DNA of 64,000 nucleotides from Aplectana chamaeleonis (lineage: Eukaryota > Nematoda > Chromadorea > Rhabditida > Cosmocercidae): the NCBI GenBank assembly GCA_029168955.1, contig JAPDOI010000155.1:1302001-1366000 (forward strand), given 5' to 3'. Positions 63,657-64,000 of the stretch are shown here, in pieces. The notes below the pieces were generated by a model. That model made no database searches, was not told the DNA's origin, and worked only from the letters and a program-made list of their open reading frames with translations. The stretch's first letter is position 1, and each line of letters opens with the position of its first letter. Position numbers and translations under genes: made by a program.

Positions 63657-64000
63657 AGATTTTTGATTAGCAAAAGCAACCACAACTATACCAACAGTTT
63701 AATGGGATTTCAGAAAGACCCTGCTTGCTATCAACTCAGCTGTGTACCTTGTATTATATTTGCCTTGACTGAAAAATCAGGACTTGAAACCAAGCAAGCA
63801 AAGCTACATACTTGTTCCAGACTATCTCCGACGAGGGCTCATTTGCTCCCTGACAAATTGTCTCGTCAAAGTTATTCTCTGAGATAAGAAATCACTGCCT
63901 CCTCAAGCAAAATGATTAACAGCGAGTTGTAAAAGATAGGATGAATGGGGGACATATTCAAGCTCTCAGCTGCAATGATATCTTAAAACCATTTGTCAAA
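63657..64000. other. No recognised feature
   Basis: Window end. A 74-codon frame without motif; nothing else supported. Confidence 0.3.

Overview
Nothing in this window resembles a compact prokaryotic or viral genome. It looks like repeat-dense, gene-poor animal nuclear DNA, most probably from a nematode. The reasons are intron-sized spacing, short exon-like pieces with AG/GT borders, a mariner transposase, CR1-type non-LTR retrotransposons and dozens of short non-autonomous DNA transposons. The host group is inferred; no single-copy gene here identifies the species. No complete host gene is visible, only a few weak candidate exons.

Layout. 1-4,013 is an almost continuous string of short elements (MITEs) inserted at TTAA. 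4,500-7,400 holds a hairpin element, a TCGAATATTCGA minisatellite and two inverted-repeat elements. 8,278-10,169 is a decayed Ingi/Jockey-like retrotransposon with a 2A-like GVEGNPGP motif, a PHD-like zinc finger and an endonuclease. 11,000-19,000 is more MITEs, including an old element (L1) carrying two nested MITEs. 19,192-22,034 is a MITE split by a 5'-truncated CR1 (CR1-1). 23,331-24,253 is a MITE inside a MITE. 25,255-34,323 is three copies of a 1.25 kb element (H), two of them head to head. A nearly full-length two-ORF CR1 (CR1-2) sits inside one arm and is itself interrupted by a MITE. 34,852-35,930 is a G+C-rich, inactivated mariner with a heat-shock-element-like array and a TATA box just upstream. 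37,000-47,800 is the least repetitive part and has the best candidate exons. 47,800-49,700 is a large inverted repeat. 50,715-53,333 is a duplicated and nested MITE cluster. 54,600-64,000 is more MITEs, hairpins, a CR1 fragment and the intact second copy (L2) of the element broken at 15,665.

How it fits together. Most short elements share one terminal motif (AGGCAGTG or AGGCACAG, often followed by a CACGATAAAAA-like stretch) next to TTAA, although their interiors differ. This suggests that one or a few transposases with piggyBac-like TTAA choice mobilised several non-homologous element lines. Occupied and empty sites inside the window support real transposition: F1 against F2, L1 against L2, and the CR1-2 reading phase across its MITE. 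The retrotransposons and mariner are all broken, so they would depend on activity supplied elsewhere.
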